64,000 nucleotides of DNA from Burkholderia aenigmatica (GTDB taxonomy: Bacteria; Pseudomonadota; Gammaproteobacteria; Burkholderiales; Burkholderiaceae), in the NCBI RefSeq assembly GCF_902499175.1, contig NZ_CABVQC010000035.1:1-64000 (forward strand). Reading direction: 5' to 3'. Of this stretch, positions 10,710-19,233 are shown piece after piece; position 1 is the first letter of the stretch; every line of letters begins with the position of its first letter. The notes under the pieces were generated by a model that searched no databases, was not told the DNA's origin, and worked only from the letters and a program-made list of their open reading frames with translations. The translations under genes and the position numbers were made by a program.

Positions 10710-11582
10710 ATGAGGCTGGACGACGAAAGAGAAAGCGTGAACGTAGAGGATCGCCGCGGCGGCGGTTTCGTCGGCGGACGCGGCGCGACGATCGGCATCG
10801 GTACGATCGTGGTCGCCTTCGCCGCATCGTATTTCTTCGGGATCGACCCGCGCGTGATCCTGGAAGGCGCATCGGCGCTGCAAGGTGCGCAGCAGCAGGC
10901 GCAGCCCGCGCAGCGTCAGGGCGCGCCGTCGAACGAGCCCGGCGTGGTGTTCACGCGCAAGGTGCTCGGCAATATCGAGCGCACGTGGACGAACGTCTTC
11001 ACTACCCAGTTGCACGCGCAATACGAGCCGCCGAAGCTCGTGATGTTTACGAACGCGACGCCGACCGCGTGCGGCACCGGCCAGACGGCGATGGGGCCGT
11101 TCTACTGTCCGGCCGACCGCAAGGTGTATATCGATCTCGGCTTTTACGACGAGTTGCGCAAGCGGTTCGGCGCGGGCGGCGATTTCGCGCAGGCCTATGT
11201 GATCGCGCACGAAGTCGGCCACCACGTGCAGAACCTGCTCGGCATTTCCGACAAGGTCGACGCCGCGCGCCGGCGCTCGAGCGAGGCGCGCTCGAACGCG
11301 CTGTCGGTGCGGATGGAACTGCAGGCCGACTGCTTCGCCGGCGTGTGGGCGAACAATGCGCAGCGCGCGAACCAGCGGCTGATGGAACCGGGCGATTTCG
11401 AACAGGGGCTGAAGGCGGCGGCCGCGATCGGCGACGATCGGCTGCAGCAGCAAGGGCAGGGCTACGTCGTGCCGGAGAGCTTCACGCACGGCACCAGCGA
11501 GCAGCGCGTGTACTGGCTGCGGCGCGGGATGGAGTCGGGCGAGGTGAGCGCCTGCGATACGTTCGCCGCGAACGCGCATTGA
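10710..11582 (+). CDS. ypfJ: YpfJ-family neutral zinc metallopeptidase
   Basis: A 290-residue membrane-anchored metallopeptidase of the YpfJ family. A short cytoplasmic N-terminus with RGGGFVGGRG precedes one transmembrane segment (about 26-45, IGIGTIVVAFAASYFFGI). The zinc motif HEVGHH lies in VIAHEVGHHVQNLLG near residue 165, and ELQADCFAGVWA near 205 supplies the third ligand region. The active domain should face the periplasm. The start follows GGGAGGGG at a good distance. It is a stand-alone gene; the biological substrate of this family is not established. Confidence 0.9.
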   Translation: MRLDDERESVNVEDRRGGGFVGGRGATIGIGTIVVAFAASYFFGIDPRVILEGASALQGAQQQAQPAQRQGAPSNEPGVVFTRKVLGNIERTWTNVFTTQLHAQYEPPKLVMFTNATPTACGTGQTAMGPFYCPADRKVYIDLGFYDELRKRFGAGGDFAQAYVIAHEVGHHVQNLLGISDKVDAARRRSSEARSNALSVRMELQADCFAGVWANNAQRANQRLMEPGDFEQGLKAAAAIGDDRLQQQGQGYVVPESFTHGTSEQRVYWLRRGMESGEVSACDTFAANAH

Positions 11583-11775
11583 TGGGGCGCTGCGCCGGCG
11601 TTTCAGGCCGGCGCGCGTGTCGATTGAGGCTGGACTGATCGTTCCGATCGGATGCGATCGGCGCATGCGATGTTTCACGTCCCGTTCGGCGTTCGTCGTC
11701 GATTGCGCGGCGCCCACGCTGGACTTCCGTCGTCGCGACCCGGCAGGCGGCTTTTCCTTCGCCGCCCACAGCCGA

Positions 11776-11819
11776 TTTGCCGATTTGTGCTCACCGGCGC
11801 TTTTCGGCGCCGGTAGGCT
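11776..11819 (+). promoter_or_regulatory. Shared activator motif and -10 upstream of the LuxR gene (site A)
   Basis: TTTGCCGATTTGTGCT (11776-11791) is followed, 26 bases after its GATTTG core, by TAGGCT (11814-11819). The same motif and spacing occur before the aldehyde dehydrogenase, APC permease and porin genes. No -35 hexamer is evident, as expected for an activator-dependent promoter. It lies 49 bases before the LuxR start. Confidence 0.55.
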
Positions 11820-11867
11820 GGCCCGAACTTCGATCTTCGATACGTTCGCTCGCCAGCCGACTCCACC

Positions 11868-12608
11868 ATGCCGACCCCATCCGTTCCCGCCGACCCGGCC
11901 GCCGCCGACTGGCCACGCGCGCTGCGCGCGTGCGTGGACGCGTTCGACGCGTTCGCGAGCCCGTCCGCGATCGTGTTCTACCGGCTCGACCAGAGCGGCG
12001 AACCGGCCGATTTCGAGCTGTTCGGGATGCCGGAATCGATGCATCGCACCTATGTCGCGCGCTACCGGATGCTCGATCCGCTGCATCCGTCGCGTTGCGC
12101 GGCGGGCGAACGCGCGGTCGTCACGCTCGCTTCCCAATTGCCTGACGAAAGGCGCGACGCGTCCGCGTACTGGACCCGTTTCCTGCGGCGGCACGACGTG
12201 GCCGACGTCGTCGAGATCTGGCTGCGCGACGCGGGCCGGACGGTCGGCGCGTTCTCGCTGCTGCGCTTCGGGTCGGGCGAAACGCGCGGCGGCGTGGCCG
12301 GCAACAGCACGGCCGGGCGGTTCGCGCCCGGCGAGATCGATGCGCTCGCGCGGCTGCAGCCGGTTGCCGAAGCCGCGCTGAGCCCGCTGCTGCGCGCGCG
12401 GCGCGGGATCCACCGGATCGGCTGCGAGGAGCGGCTGACCTACCGCGAGGAGCAGATCGCGCGCCTCGTGCGCGACGGCCGCTCGAACAAGGAGATCGCC
12501 CGCGATCTCGCGCTCGGCCAGCCGACCGTCAAGACGCACCTGATGCGGATGTACCGCAAGCTCGGCGTGTCGAACCGCACCGAACTGGTCGGGGCGCTGT
12601 TCCTGTAA
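11868..12608 (+). CDS. LuxR-family transcriptional regulator
   Basis: A 246-residue regulator with a C-terminal LuxR/GerE helix-turn-helix (residues about 190-246: LTYREEQIARLVRDGRSNKE, then TVKTHLMRMYRKLGVSNRTE). The N-terminal 180 residues resemble no sensor I can name; they are not a receiver domain (no phospho-acceptor Asp set) and not clearly an acyl-homoserine-lactone domain. No good ribosome site precedes the ATG at 11868, so the true start is uncertain. The upstream motif shared with the amine-catabolism genes suggests it belongs to that regulon. Confidence 0.85.
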   Translation: MPTPSVPADPAAADWPRALRACVDAFDAFASPSAIVFYRLDQSGEPADFELFGMPESMHRTYVARYRMLDPLHPSRCAAGERAVVTLASQLPDERRDASAYWTRFLRRHDVADVVEIWLRDAGRTVGAFSLLRFGSGETRGGVAGNSTAGRFAPGEIDALARLQPVAEAALSPLLRARRGIHRIGCEERLTYREEQIARLVRDGRSNKEIARDLALGQPTVKTHLMRMYRKLGVSNRTELVGALFL

Positions 12609-12659
12609 TTCATCGGATAATTGCGATCCGGAATTCAAACCTTTCGCGATTGCCGATTC

Positions 12660-13331
12660 ATGAATATCAAGGCGCTGCTGGCTGGGCTGCTCGTGTTGCT
12701 GGGTGTTTCCGCGGCCTCGACTGCGTTCGCGCAAGAGAGCGAACCCGATTCCTGCGCCGTACTGCAACCGCTCCGGATGCTGGCCGATGACGTCGGCGAC
12801 GCTGGCACTGATCTCGGCGACGGATGGCTCGCACTGGCGCCGGACGGCAATCGCTGGAAGCTCGCGCCGGCACGCATCCGGCTCGAACCGGTGCAACCGG
12901 ATGGCATTGTCGTCGACGTCACGCCCGACGTGAAACATGCCGTTGCGCTGTTGCGTTGCACATCGCTCAGGCAGGGCCGGGTCGACACGGTGAACCTGGC
13001 GTTCCCGAACGGTGGAAGGGTGATCGAGCCCGGCCCCGAACCGCAGCGTTTCGCGTTTCACGGCCACCGGTACGCGTTGCGCTACACCGCATCCGGCGCG
13101 GTGATTGCCGAAGGCGGGGGCAAGCGGTCGGTCCTGCATGATTTCGGCGGCGACCCGCCGCCGTTTCGCGTCACCCTGATCTGGGCGGGCGACCTCGATC
13201 GCGACGGCCGACTGGACTTCCTGATGGAATTCGGCAGTGAAATCGGCACGAATTTTTGCCTGTTCACGTCGGGCAATGCCAAGGAAAACGAACTGGTCGG
13301 TCCTGCAGGCTGCCTGGATGTCAGCGGCTGA
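12660..13331 (+). CDS. Secreted protein of unknown function
   Basis: A 223-residue protein with a clear Sec signal peptide, MNIKALLAGLLVLLGVSAAS, cut after TAFA before QESEP. The mature part has no family I recognise. Near residue 180 it has AGDLDRDGRLDFLMEFGS, a D-x-D-x-D-G calcium-loop pattern as in FG-GAP/VCBS-type repeats, and three cysteines that could form a disulfide in the periplasm. The ATG at 12660 is chosen for the signal peptide. It follows the LuxR gene by 51 bases and could be co-transcribed with it. Confidence 0.7.
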   Translation: MNIKALLAGLLVLLGVSAASTAFAQESEPDSCAVLQPLRMLADDVGDAGTDLGDGWLALAPDGNRWKLAPARIRLEPVQPDGIVVDVTPDVKHAVALLRCTSLRQGRVDTVNLAFPNGGRVIEPGPEPQRFAFHGHRYALRYTASGAVIAEGGGKRSVLHDFGGDPPPFRVTLIWAGDLDRDGRLDFLMEFGSEIGTNFCLFTSGNAKENELVGPAGCLDVSG

Positions 13332-13491
13332 CCGGCCGGACGCCTCTGTCAAGCATCCACCTCGCAAGCCTGATCGGTCGAACCGTACCGAACCGGTTGG
13401 CTCGCCGCCGCAATCGTTCTGCTCGCGGATTTCCGCCGTCGTGCAGTACCATGCGCGATCGTCGTTTCAATAACAACCAGGGGCCGGGAAC

Positions 13492-13689
13492 ATGGACGTC
13501 ACGATCATTGCAGTTGCGCTTGTGGTCGCCGCCTTGAGCATTGCACTGCCGATTTTCATCATCAGGACCGTGAGAAGCGGGATATACGATTCGCTGTACT
13601 TCCTGATTCCGCTGGCGCTCGGCATCTACTGGCTGGATTACCAGGCGTACGACTTCCTTGCGTCGATGGGGCACGGCTTCAGAAACTAG
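13492..13689 (+). CDS. Small two-helix membrane protein
   Basis: A 65-residue protein. Residues 3-25 (VTIIAVALVVAALSIALPIF) and 35-53 (YDSLYFLIPLALGIYWLDY) are hydrophobic and likely span the membrane, joined by a short basic loop (RTVRSG). GGGGCCGGGAAC precedes the ATG at low ribosome-site quality. No family is recognised. A GC-rich hairpin follows immediately, which supports a real transcription unit. Confidence 0.55.
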   Translation: MDVTIIAVALVVAALSIALPIFIIRTVRSGIYDSLYFLIPLALGIYWLDYQAYDFLASMGHGFRN

Positions 13690-13695
13690 CCCGGT

Positions 13696-13721
13696 ACCGG
13701 CGCGGGCAGGCCCGCACCGGT
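13696..13721 (+). terminator. GC-rich hairpin after the 65-residue membrane protein
   Basis: ACCGG-C-GCGGGC (13696-13707) faces GCCCGC-A-CCGGT (13710-13721) with a two-base loop and one mismatch. There is no U tract, so termination would be weak or factor-assisted. Confidence 0.4.
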
Positions 13722-13826
13722 CGAGTAGGCCGGCCGGTCTGCCCGTGCGATACCGAGCCGGCTTCCCGTCTCGACACTCGACCCGCCACCGCGGGGTTCG
13801 AACCCGCCACCCTCAGCGCCCACGCG

Positions 13827-13870
13827 CTGCCAATTTGCGCTCACCGGGCGCGAACCCTCGTCGATACAGT
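13827..13870 (+). promoter_or_regulatory. Shared activator motif and -10 upstream of aldehyde dehydrogenase (site B)
   Basis: CTGCCAATTTGCGCT (13827-13841) matches the shared motif with two changes. TACAGT (13865-13870) starts 27 bases after its core. The predicted start of transcription near 13877 gives a leader of about 54 bases before the gene at 13931. Confidence 0.55.
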
Positions 13871-13930
13871 GGAACGACGCCCGCGTGCCCATGCGCACGC
13901 GGTCCAGCCACGACAATCCTCGAGACGCCC

Positions 13931-15433
13931 ATGAGCACCACGAATTTCGTCGCCGTCAGCGACACCGTGCGCACCTTCGTTGCGCGCGACTTCGGCCTCT
14001 TCATCGACGGTGAAATGCAGCCCGCGCACGCGGCCGCACGGCTCGACGTGTACGACCCCGCGACGGGCGAGCGGCTCGCGACGGTCGCGGACGCCGACGA
14101 ACGCGACGTCGACCGCGCGGTCGCCAGCGCGAAGCGCGCATTCGACTCCCGCGTGTGGCGCGGCCTGCGCCCGGCCGACCGCGAACGCATCCTGCTGAAA
14201 CTCGCCGACCTGATCGAGCGCGACGCCGAAACGCTCGCGCAGCTCGAAACGCTGAACCAGGGCAAGTCGATCCACGTGTCGCGCGCGGTCGAGGTCGGCG
14301 CGAGCGTCGAATACGTGCGCTACATGGCCGGCTGGGCGACCAAGATCACCGGCCAGACGCTCGACGTGTCGATCCCGTTCCCGCCCGGCGCGCGCTATAC
14401 GGCCTATACGCGCAAGGAGCCGGTCGGCGTGGTCGCCGCGATCGTGCCGTGGAATTTCCCGCTGATGATCGCGGTGTGGAAGCTGATTCCCGCGCTCGCG
14501 GCCGGCTGCACGATCGTGCTGAAGCCGTCGCCGGAAACGCCGCTCACCGCGTTGCGCCTCGCCGAGCTCGCGCTCGAAGCCGGCGTGCCGCCCGGCGTGT
14601 TCAACGTCGTCACCGGCGGCCGCGTGTGCGGCGCCGCGCTCGCGAGCCACCCGTCGATCGCGAAGATCTCGTTCACGGGCTCGACCGCGACCGGCAAGCT
14701 GGTCGGCGCGGCGGCCGTGCAGAACATGACGCGCTTCTCGCTCGAACTCGGCGGCAAGAACCCGATCGTGATGCTCGACGACATCGACGTCGCGCAGGCA
14801 CTCGACGGTGTCGCCGCCGGCGCGTTCTTCAACCAGGGGCAGGTGTGCGCGGCCGCATCGCGCATCTATGTGCATCGCAGCAAGTTCGCGCAGCTTGCTG
14901 ACGGCCTCGCGGGCGTCGCGCAGTCGATGAAGCTCGGCGCGGGCCTCGACACGACCGCGCAGATCAACCCGCTGGTCTCCGCGCATCACCGCGACAAGGT
15001 CGTCCAGCACATCGAAGGCGCGCGCCGCGCGGGCCTCACGTTCCTCGCGGGCGGCACACCGGCCGACGATTTGCCCGGCTATTACGTGAAGCCGGCCGTG
15101 ATCGCCGATCCGCATCCGGACAGCGCGATCGTGCGCGACGAAGTGTTCGGCCCGGTGATCGTCGTCGTGCCGTTCGACGACGCGGCCGACGCGGTGCGCC
15201 TCGCGAACGCGTCGCCGTACGGCCTCGCCGCGAGCCTGTGGAGCAACGACCTGAAGCGCGTGATGAACCTCGTGCCGCAGATCGAGGCCGGCACCGTGTG
15301 GGTGAACTGCCATATCCCGCTCGACCCGTCGATGCCGTTCGGCGGCTACAAGCAATCGGGCATCGGCCGCGAATTCGGCCAGTACGCGATCGAAGGCTTT
15401 ACCGAAACCAAATCCGTCTGCATCGCGCACTGA
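13931..15433 (+). CDS. NAD-dependent aldehyde dehydrogenase
   Basis: A 500-residue aldehyde dehydrogenase with all catalytic residues: Asn175 (PWNFPL), Lys198 (VLKPSPETP), Glu272 (LELGGKN) and Cys306 (NQGQVCAAAS). The length and the ending GGYKQSGIGREFG match the phenylacetaldehyde/betaine-aldehyde type. It heads the cluster with the class III aminotransferase, so its likely job is to oxidise the aldehyde released by transamination of an amine to the carboxylic acid, in the cytoplasm. The motif at 13827 places it under the shared activator. The exact aldehyde cannot be read from sequence. Confidence 0.92.
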   Translation: MSTTNFVAVSDTVRTFVARDFGLFIDGEMQPAHAAARLDVYDPATGERLATVADADERDVDRAVASAKRAFDSRVWRGLRPADRERILLKLADLIERDAETLAQLETLNQGKSIHVSRAVEVGASVEYVRYMAGWATKITGQTLDVSIPFPPGARYTAYTRKEPVGVVAAIVPWNFPLMIAVWKLIPALAAGCTIVLKPSPETPLTALRLAELALEAGVPPGVFNVVTGGRVCGAALASHPSIAKISFTGSTATGKLVGAAAVQNMTRFSLELGGKNPIVMLDDIDVAQALDGVAAGAFFNQGQVCAAASRIYVHRSKFAQLADGLAGVAQSMKLGAGLDTTAQINPLVSAHHRDKVVQHIEGARRAGLTFLAGGTPADDLPGYYVKPAVIADPHPDSAIVRDEVFGPVIVVVPFDDAADAVRLANASPYGLAASLWSNDLKRVMNLVPQIEAGTVWVNCHIPLDPSMPFGGYKQSGIGREFGQYAIEGFTETKSVCIAH

Positions 15434-15459
15434 CGCGCGGCGCCAATTGCGAAAACCGC

Positions 15460-15480
15460 GAACCTCGGCGATCGAGGTTC
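15460..15480 (+). other. Hairpin between aldehyde dehydrogenase and aminotransferase genes
   Basis: GAACCTCG (15460-15467) pairs perfectly with CGAGGTTC (15473-15480) around GCGAT. With no U tract, it is probably an mRNA-stability or partial-attenuation structure inside a two-gene operon. Confidence 0.4.
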
Positions 15481-15505
15481 AACCGATCCGACAGTGGAGA
15501 CTGCA

Positions 15506-16846
15506 ATGAGCTACAACGAAGCGAAATTCTGGCATCCGATGGTGCACCCGAACGACATGAAGCAGCGCAAGCCGATCCGCATCGTGCGCGGCGACGGCTG
15601 CTACGTGTTCGACGAACAGGGCCGCAAGCTCGTCGACGGCGTCGCGGGCCTGTGGAACGTGAACGTCGGCCACAACCGCCAGGAAGTGAAGGACGCGATC
15701 GTGCGCCAGCTCGACGAGCTCGAATACTTCCAGCTGTTCGACGGCATTTCGCATCCGCGCGCGGAAGAGCTGTCGAAGCAGGTGATCGACATGCTCGAAC
15801 CGGAAGGGATGCGCCGCGTGCTGTACAGCTCCGGCGGTTCCGACTCGATCGAGACCGCGCTGAAGATCGCGCGCCAGTACTGGAAGGTGCGCGGCCAGGC
15901 CGACCGCACGAAGTTCATCTCGCTGAAGCAGGGCTATCACGGCACGCACTTCGGCGGTGCGTCGGTGAACGGCAACACGGTGTTCCGCCGCAACTACGAG
16001 CCGAACCTGCCCGGCTGCTTCCATGTCGAGACGCCGTGGCTGTACCGCAACCCGTTCACGCAGGATCCGGAGGAACTCGGCCGGATCTGCGCGGAAATGC
16101 TGGAGCGCGAGATCCAGTTCCAGAGCCCTGACACGGTGGCCGCGTTCATCGCGGAGCCGATCCAGGGCGCGGGCGGCGTGATCGTGCCGCCGGCCAACTA
16201 CTGGCCGCTGGTGCGCGAGGTGTGCGACCGTTACGGCGTACTGCTGATCGCTGACGAGGTCGTGACGGGCTTCGGCCGCAGCGGCAGCCTGTTCGGCAGC
16301 CGTGGCTGGGGCGTGCGCCCGGACATCATGTGTCTCGCGAAGGGGATCTCGTCGGGCTACGTGCCGCTCGGCGCGACGGTGGTGAACGCGCGGATCGAGG
16401 ACGCGTTCGCCGCGAACGCGGACTTCGGCGGCGCGATCATGCACGGCTACACGTACGCGGGCCACCCGGTGGCATGCGCGGCCGCGATCGCGAGCCTCGA
16501 CATCGTCGTGAAGGAAGACCTGCCGGCGAATGCGGCGAAGCAGGGCGCGTATCTGCTCGAAGCGCTGAAGCCGTTCGCGGAACGCTTCGCGGCGGTCGGC
16601 GAGGTGCGCGGCAAGGGGCTGATGCTCGCGCTCGACCTCGTCGCGAACAAGGACACGCGCGAGCCGATCGACCCGCTGTCCGGCTACGCGAACGCGGTCG
16701 CGGAAGTCGCGCGCGAGAACGGCGTGCTGGTGCGCCCGGTCGGCACGAAGATCATCCTGTCGCCGCCGCTCGTGATCCAGCGCGAGCAGCTCGACCGGAT
16801 CGTCGACGCGCTCGCGGCGGGCTTCGAGGCCGTGCCGTTCGCGTGA
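15506..16846 (+). CDS. Class III (omega-type) aminotransferase
   Basis: A 446-residue pyridoxal-phosphate aminotransferase of class III. The cofactor Lys279 lies in CLAKGISSGYVPLGA, the ring-nitrogen Asp in LIADEVVTGFGRSG, and the phosphate-binding GGSDSIETALK is near residue 113. The relatives are putrescine-, taurine- or beta-alanine-pyruvate transaminases, which convert a primary amine to the aldehyde. Pairing with the aldehyde dehydrogenase 72 bases upstream supports an amine-to-acid pathway. The ATG at 15506 follows GTGGAG; an in-frame GTG at 15494 is that ribosome site itself. Confidence 0.9.
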   Translation: MSYNEAKFWHPMVHPNDMKQRKPIRIVRGDGCYVFDEQGRKLVDGVAGLWNVNVGHNRQEVKDAIVRQLDELEYFQLFDGISHPRAEELSKQVIDMLEPEGMRRVLYSSGGSDSIETALKIARQYWKVRGQADRTKFISLKQGYHGTHFGGASVNGNTVFRRNYEPNLPGCFHVETPWLYRNPFTQDPEELGRICAEMLEREIQFQSPDTVAAFIAEPIQGAGGVIVPPANYWPLVREVCDRYGVLLIADEVVTGFGRSGSLFGSRGWGVRPDIMCLAKGISSGYVPLGATVVNARIEDAFAANADFGGAIMHGYTYAGHPVACAAAIASLDIVVKEDLPANAAKQGAYLLEALKPFAERFAAVGEVRGKGLMLALDLVANKDTREPIDPLSGYANAVAEVARENGVLVRPVGTKIILSPPLVIQREQLDRIVDALAAGFEAVPFA

Positions 16847-16869
16847 TGGCGTGATCGCGTGACGGCACG

Positions 16870-16898
16870 CCGGCGGCGGGCAGCGCGGCTGCCGCCGG
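16870..16898 (+). terminator. GC-rich hairpin after the aminotransferase
   Basis: CCGGC...GCCGG encloses GGCAGC-GCG-GCTGCC, giving a bulged but strong stem-loop ending at 16898 and followed only by TTTG. It lies 24 bases after the aminotransferase stop and directly abuts the activator motif of the next promoter. Confidence 0.45.
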
Positions 16899-16943
16899 TT
16901 TGCCGATTTGCGCTATGACCGGATTATTTTGCCTGCGTATTTT
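16899..16943 (+). promoter_or_regulatory. Shared activator motif and -10 upstream of the APC permease (site C)
   Basis: TTTGCCGATTTGCGCT (16899-16914) with TATTTT (16938-16943) beginning 27 bases after the GATTTG core. The intervening ATTATTTTGCCTG resembles a second half-site about 20 bases downstream of the first, as AraC-family proteins commonly bind. Confidence 0.6.
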
Positions 16944-17083
16944 TTCGACATCGGATCAAGGTGTGATCGACAGGGGGCCCGGGAATCGAAGCGCTGAAGC
17001 GCCGCCCCGGGCCGACCGCAATGCCATGGAACCCCGGCCGCCGACGAAGCGGTGGCACGGTTCGACACAGGAAGGAGACAAGG

Positions 17084-18586
17084 ATGTCGGGATGGTCTGG
17101 AGTTACCGGCGCAGCGGGCGACACGCCCGCCGGCGCGCCGGCTGAAGCGGGTGGCGGCACGGCGCTGAACGCGGGCGCGGTCGGTTTTCCGACCGCGCTG
17201 GCGAGCGCCGTCGGCCTCATCATGGCAAGCCCGGTGATTCTCACCGCGACGTCGGGCTTCGGGATGGGCGGCTGGGCGTTCGCGGTCGCGATGATCATCG
17301 CGTTCGTGATGATGCAGGCGCAGGCGACGACCTTCTCCGAAGCCGCCGCGATGCTGCCGACGGCCGGCTCGGTTTACGATTACCTGTCGTGCGGGCTCGG
17401 CCGCTTCTGGGCGATCACCGGCACGATTTCCGCGTATTTCCTCGTGCACGTATTCGCCGGCACGGCGGAGACGATCCTGAGCGGCATCATGGCGCTCGTC
17501 AATTTCGAATCGCTGAATGCCGCGTTCGAGAAGCACAACAGCTCGTGGCTCGTCGGCGTCGGCCTCGTCGTCACGTTCGCGATCACCAACATCATCGGCA
17601 TCAAGGTGTTCAGCAAGCTCGAGATCGTGCTGACGGCCGGCATGTGGCTGTCGCTGATGATCTTCGGGATCCTCGGGCTCGCGGCCGCGCCGGCCGTGCA
17701 TCTCGACGGCTGGTTCGGCGGCTCGGAAGTCGGGACGTCGGTGCCGGCCGTGCTGTCGCTGGTCGGGATGGCGATGTTCATGTTCGTCGGCTGCGAGTTC
17801 GTCACGCCGCTCGCGCCGGAAATGAAGACGCCGGGCAAGACGATTCCGCGCGCGATGGCGCTGGGCCTCGTCGGCGTCGCGATCTGTATGTTCCTGTACG
17901 GCGCGGCGATCCGCCGCCAGGTCGCGAACGTGCCGGTGAGCCCCGACGGCCTCACGCACCTGCTCGATACACCGGGCGCGATTCCCGCGTTCGCGCTGCA
18001 GGTGCTTGGGCCCTTCGGCCGCGTGTGGTTCGGCATCGCGTTCCTGTGCGCGGGCGCCGCGACGATCAACACGCTGATGGCCGGGCTGCCGCGCATCCTG
18101 TACGGGATGGCGATCGACGGGGCGCTGCCGCGCTGCTTCGCGTACCTGCATCCGCGCTTCAAGACGCCGGTGGTCGGCATCGTCGCGGCGGCGATCGTGC
18201 CGATCTTCCATGCATGGCTGATCAACGGCAATCTCGACAGCATCCTGCACCTCGTGCTCGCCGCGACCTGCGCGTGGGGGACCGCGTATCTGCTCGTCAC
18301 CGCGTCGGTCGTGATGCTGCGGATTCGCCGCCCGGACCTGCCGCGCCCGTACCGTTCGCCGCTGTTCCCGCTGCCGCAGATCGTGTCGAGCGTCGGCATC
18401 GTGCTCGCGATCTGGTACATCACGCCGCCGGGCATGAATGCGCGCGACATCTACGTGCCGTTCGGCGCGATGCTCGGGCTCACCGCGCTGTACGCGCTGT
18501 TCTGGACGCTCGTCGTGCAGCGCCGGCATCCGTTCAAGCCGGTGCCGGTCGAGGAAGTGCTGCGCAACGAGCACGTCGCGTCGTGA
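17084..18586 (+). CDS. APC-superfamily amine/amino-acid permease
   Basis: A 500-residue inner-membrane carrier with about twelve hydrophobic segments, from ALASAVGLIMASPVILTATS at residue 40 to ALYALFWTLVVQ near 480. The first segments carry the APC substrate-region pattern (SPVILTATSGFGMGG). It is related to ethanolamine and amino-acid permeases. It is translationally coupled to the DUF3156 gene (GTGA overlap) and lies between the aminotransferase and a EutR-like regulator, so it probably imports the amine used by that pathway. The ATG at 17084 follows AAGGAGAC. The 237-base upstream region holds promoter C. Confidence 0.9.
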   Translation: MSGWSGVTGAAGDTPAGAPAEAGGGTALNAGAVGFPTALASAVGLIMASPVILTATSGFGMGGWAFAVAMIIAFVMMQAQATTFSEAAAMLPTAGSVYDYLSCGLGRFWAITGTISAYFLVHVFAGTAETILSGIMALVNFESLNAAFEKHNSSWLVGVGLVVTFAITNIIGIKVFSKLEIVLTAGMWLSLMIFGILGLAAAPAVHLDGWFGGSEVGTSVPAVLSLVGMAMFMFVGCEFVTPLAPEMKTPGKTIPRAMALGLVGVAICMFLYGAAIRRQVANVPVSPDGLTHLLDTPGAIPAFALQVLGPFGRVWFGIAFLCAGAATINTLMAGLPRILYGMAIDGALPRCFAYLHPRFKTPVVGIVAAAIVPIFHAWLINGNLDSILHLVLAATCAWGTAYLLVTASVVMLRIRRPDLPRPYRSPLFPLPQIVSSVGIVLAIWYITPPGMNARDIYVPFGAMLGLTALYALFWTLVVQRRHPFKPVPVEEVLRNEHVAS

Positions 18587-19170
18587 AGGCCGTGCTTGCC
18601 CGCTGGCGCGCGGCGCCCGATGCGCCGCCGCCCGGCCATCGGCCCGGCGCGATCGCCGCGCGCGTGCTGGCCGACTTGGGCGCCGAGCGCGATGCCGATC
18701 GCGTCGGCAGTCTGACGGCGAGGCTGCCGAACGGCGTGCGCGTGAGCATCGACGAGCGGGTCGACCGCCAGTTCCTGATGCACACGGTCAGCGTGAAGGT
18801 GGCGGCAACCGTGTGCGGCCCGGCCGTGCAGGGCAGTGCGCGCGTGCGGCAGACCGGCTGGCTGCGCTGCACGGGCATCGACGCGCTGGCCGCGCCGGGA
18901 TGCGACCCCGGATTCGCCGACACGCTGGCCGCACTGGTGGCCGAGCCGTCGCTGGCCGACGCGCTGCGGCCGCTGCACCTGACCGACTGCACGATCGACG
19001 CGCGCGACGGCCGCTGGACGCTCGCGATCGTGCCGTTCGGTGGCAGCGAGGTCGTGAACCGGATGCCGTCGTTCCGCCGCTACGTCCGTCTGACGGGTGA
19101 GCAGGCTGCTGCACTGTCGGCGGCCTGTCTTGCGTTCGAAACCGCACTACGCAGGATTTTGCACGGGTAA
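18583..19170 (+). CDS. DUF3156 family protein
   Basis: A 195-residue soluble protein of the DUF3156 family, which in related genomes tends to lie beside ethanolamine-type permeases. It starts with GTG overlapping the permease stop codon by three bases (GTGA), which indicates translational coupling. Readable landmarks are RVLADLGAERDADRVGSLTA near residue 27 and EVVNRMPSFRRYVRLT near 160. There is no signal peptide, membrane helix or catalytic motif. Its role in amine uptake or metabolism is unknown. Confidence 0.8.
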   Translation: MKAVLARWRAAPDAPPPGHRPGAIAARVLADLGAERDADRVGSLTARLPNGVRVSIDERVDRQFLMHTVSVKVAATVCGPAVQGSARVRQTGWLRCTGIDALAAPGCDPGFADTLAALVAEPSLADALRPLHLTDCTIDARDGRWTLAIVPFGGSEVVNRMPSFRRYVRLTGEQAAALSAACLAFETALRRILHG

Positions 19171-19233
19171 GCTGTGGCGTTGCGCACCGGGGGAACCCGG
19201 CGGCCGCGTTTAGGGGTTTTACCGGAGATGCCG

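Noticed and set aside
13791-13807. T-arm-like sequence (leftward GCGGG-TTCGAAC-CCCGC) suggesting a tRNA
   Set aside because: No acceptor partner, anticodon arm or CCA end could be placed around it on either strand; flanking bases are a direct repeat of CCCGCCACC.
17053-17067. TGGCACGGTTCGACA as a second sigma-54 promoter before the APC permease
   Set aside because: The -24 half matches but the -12 half reads GACA instead of TTGC, and the invariant GC is missing.
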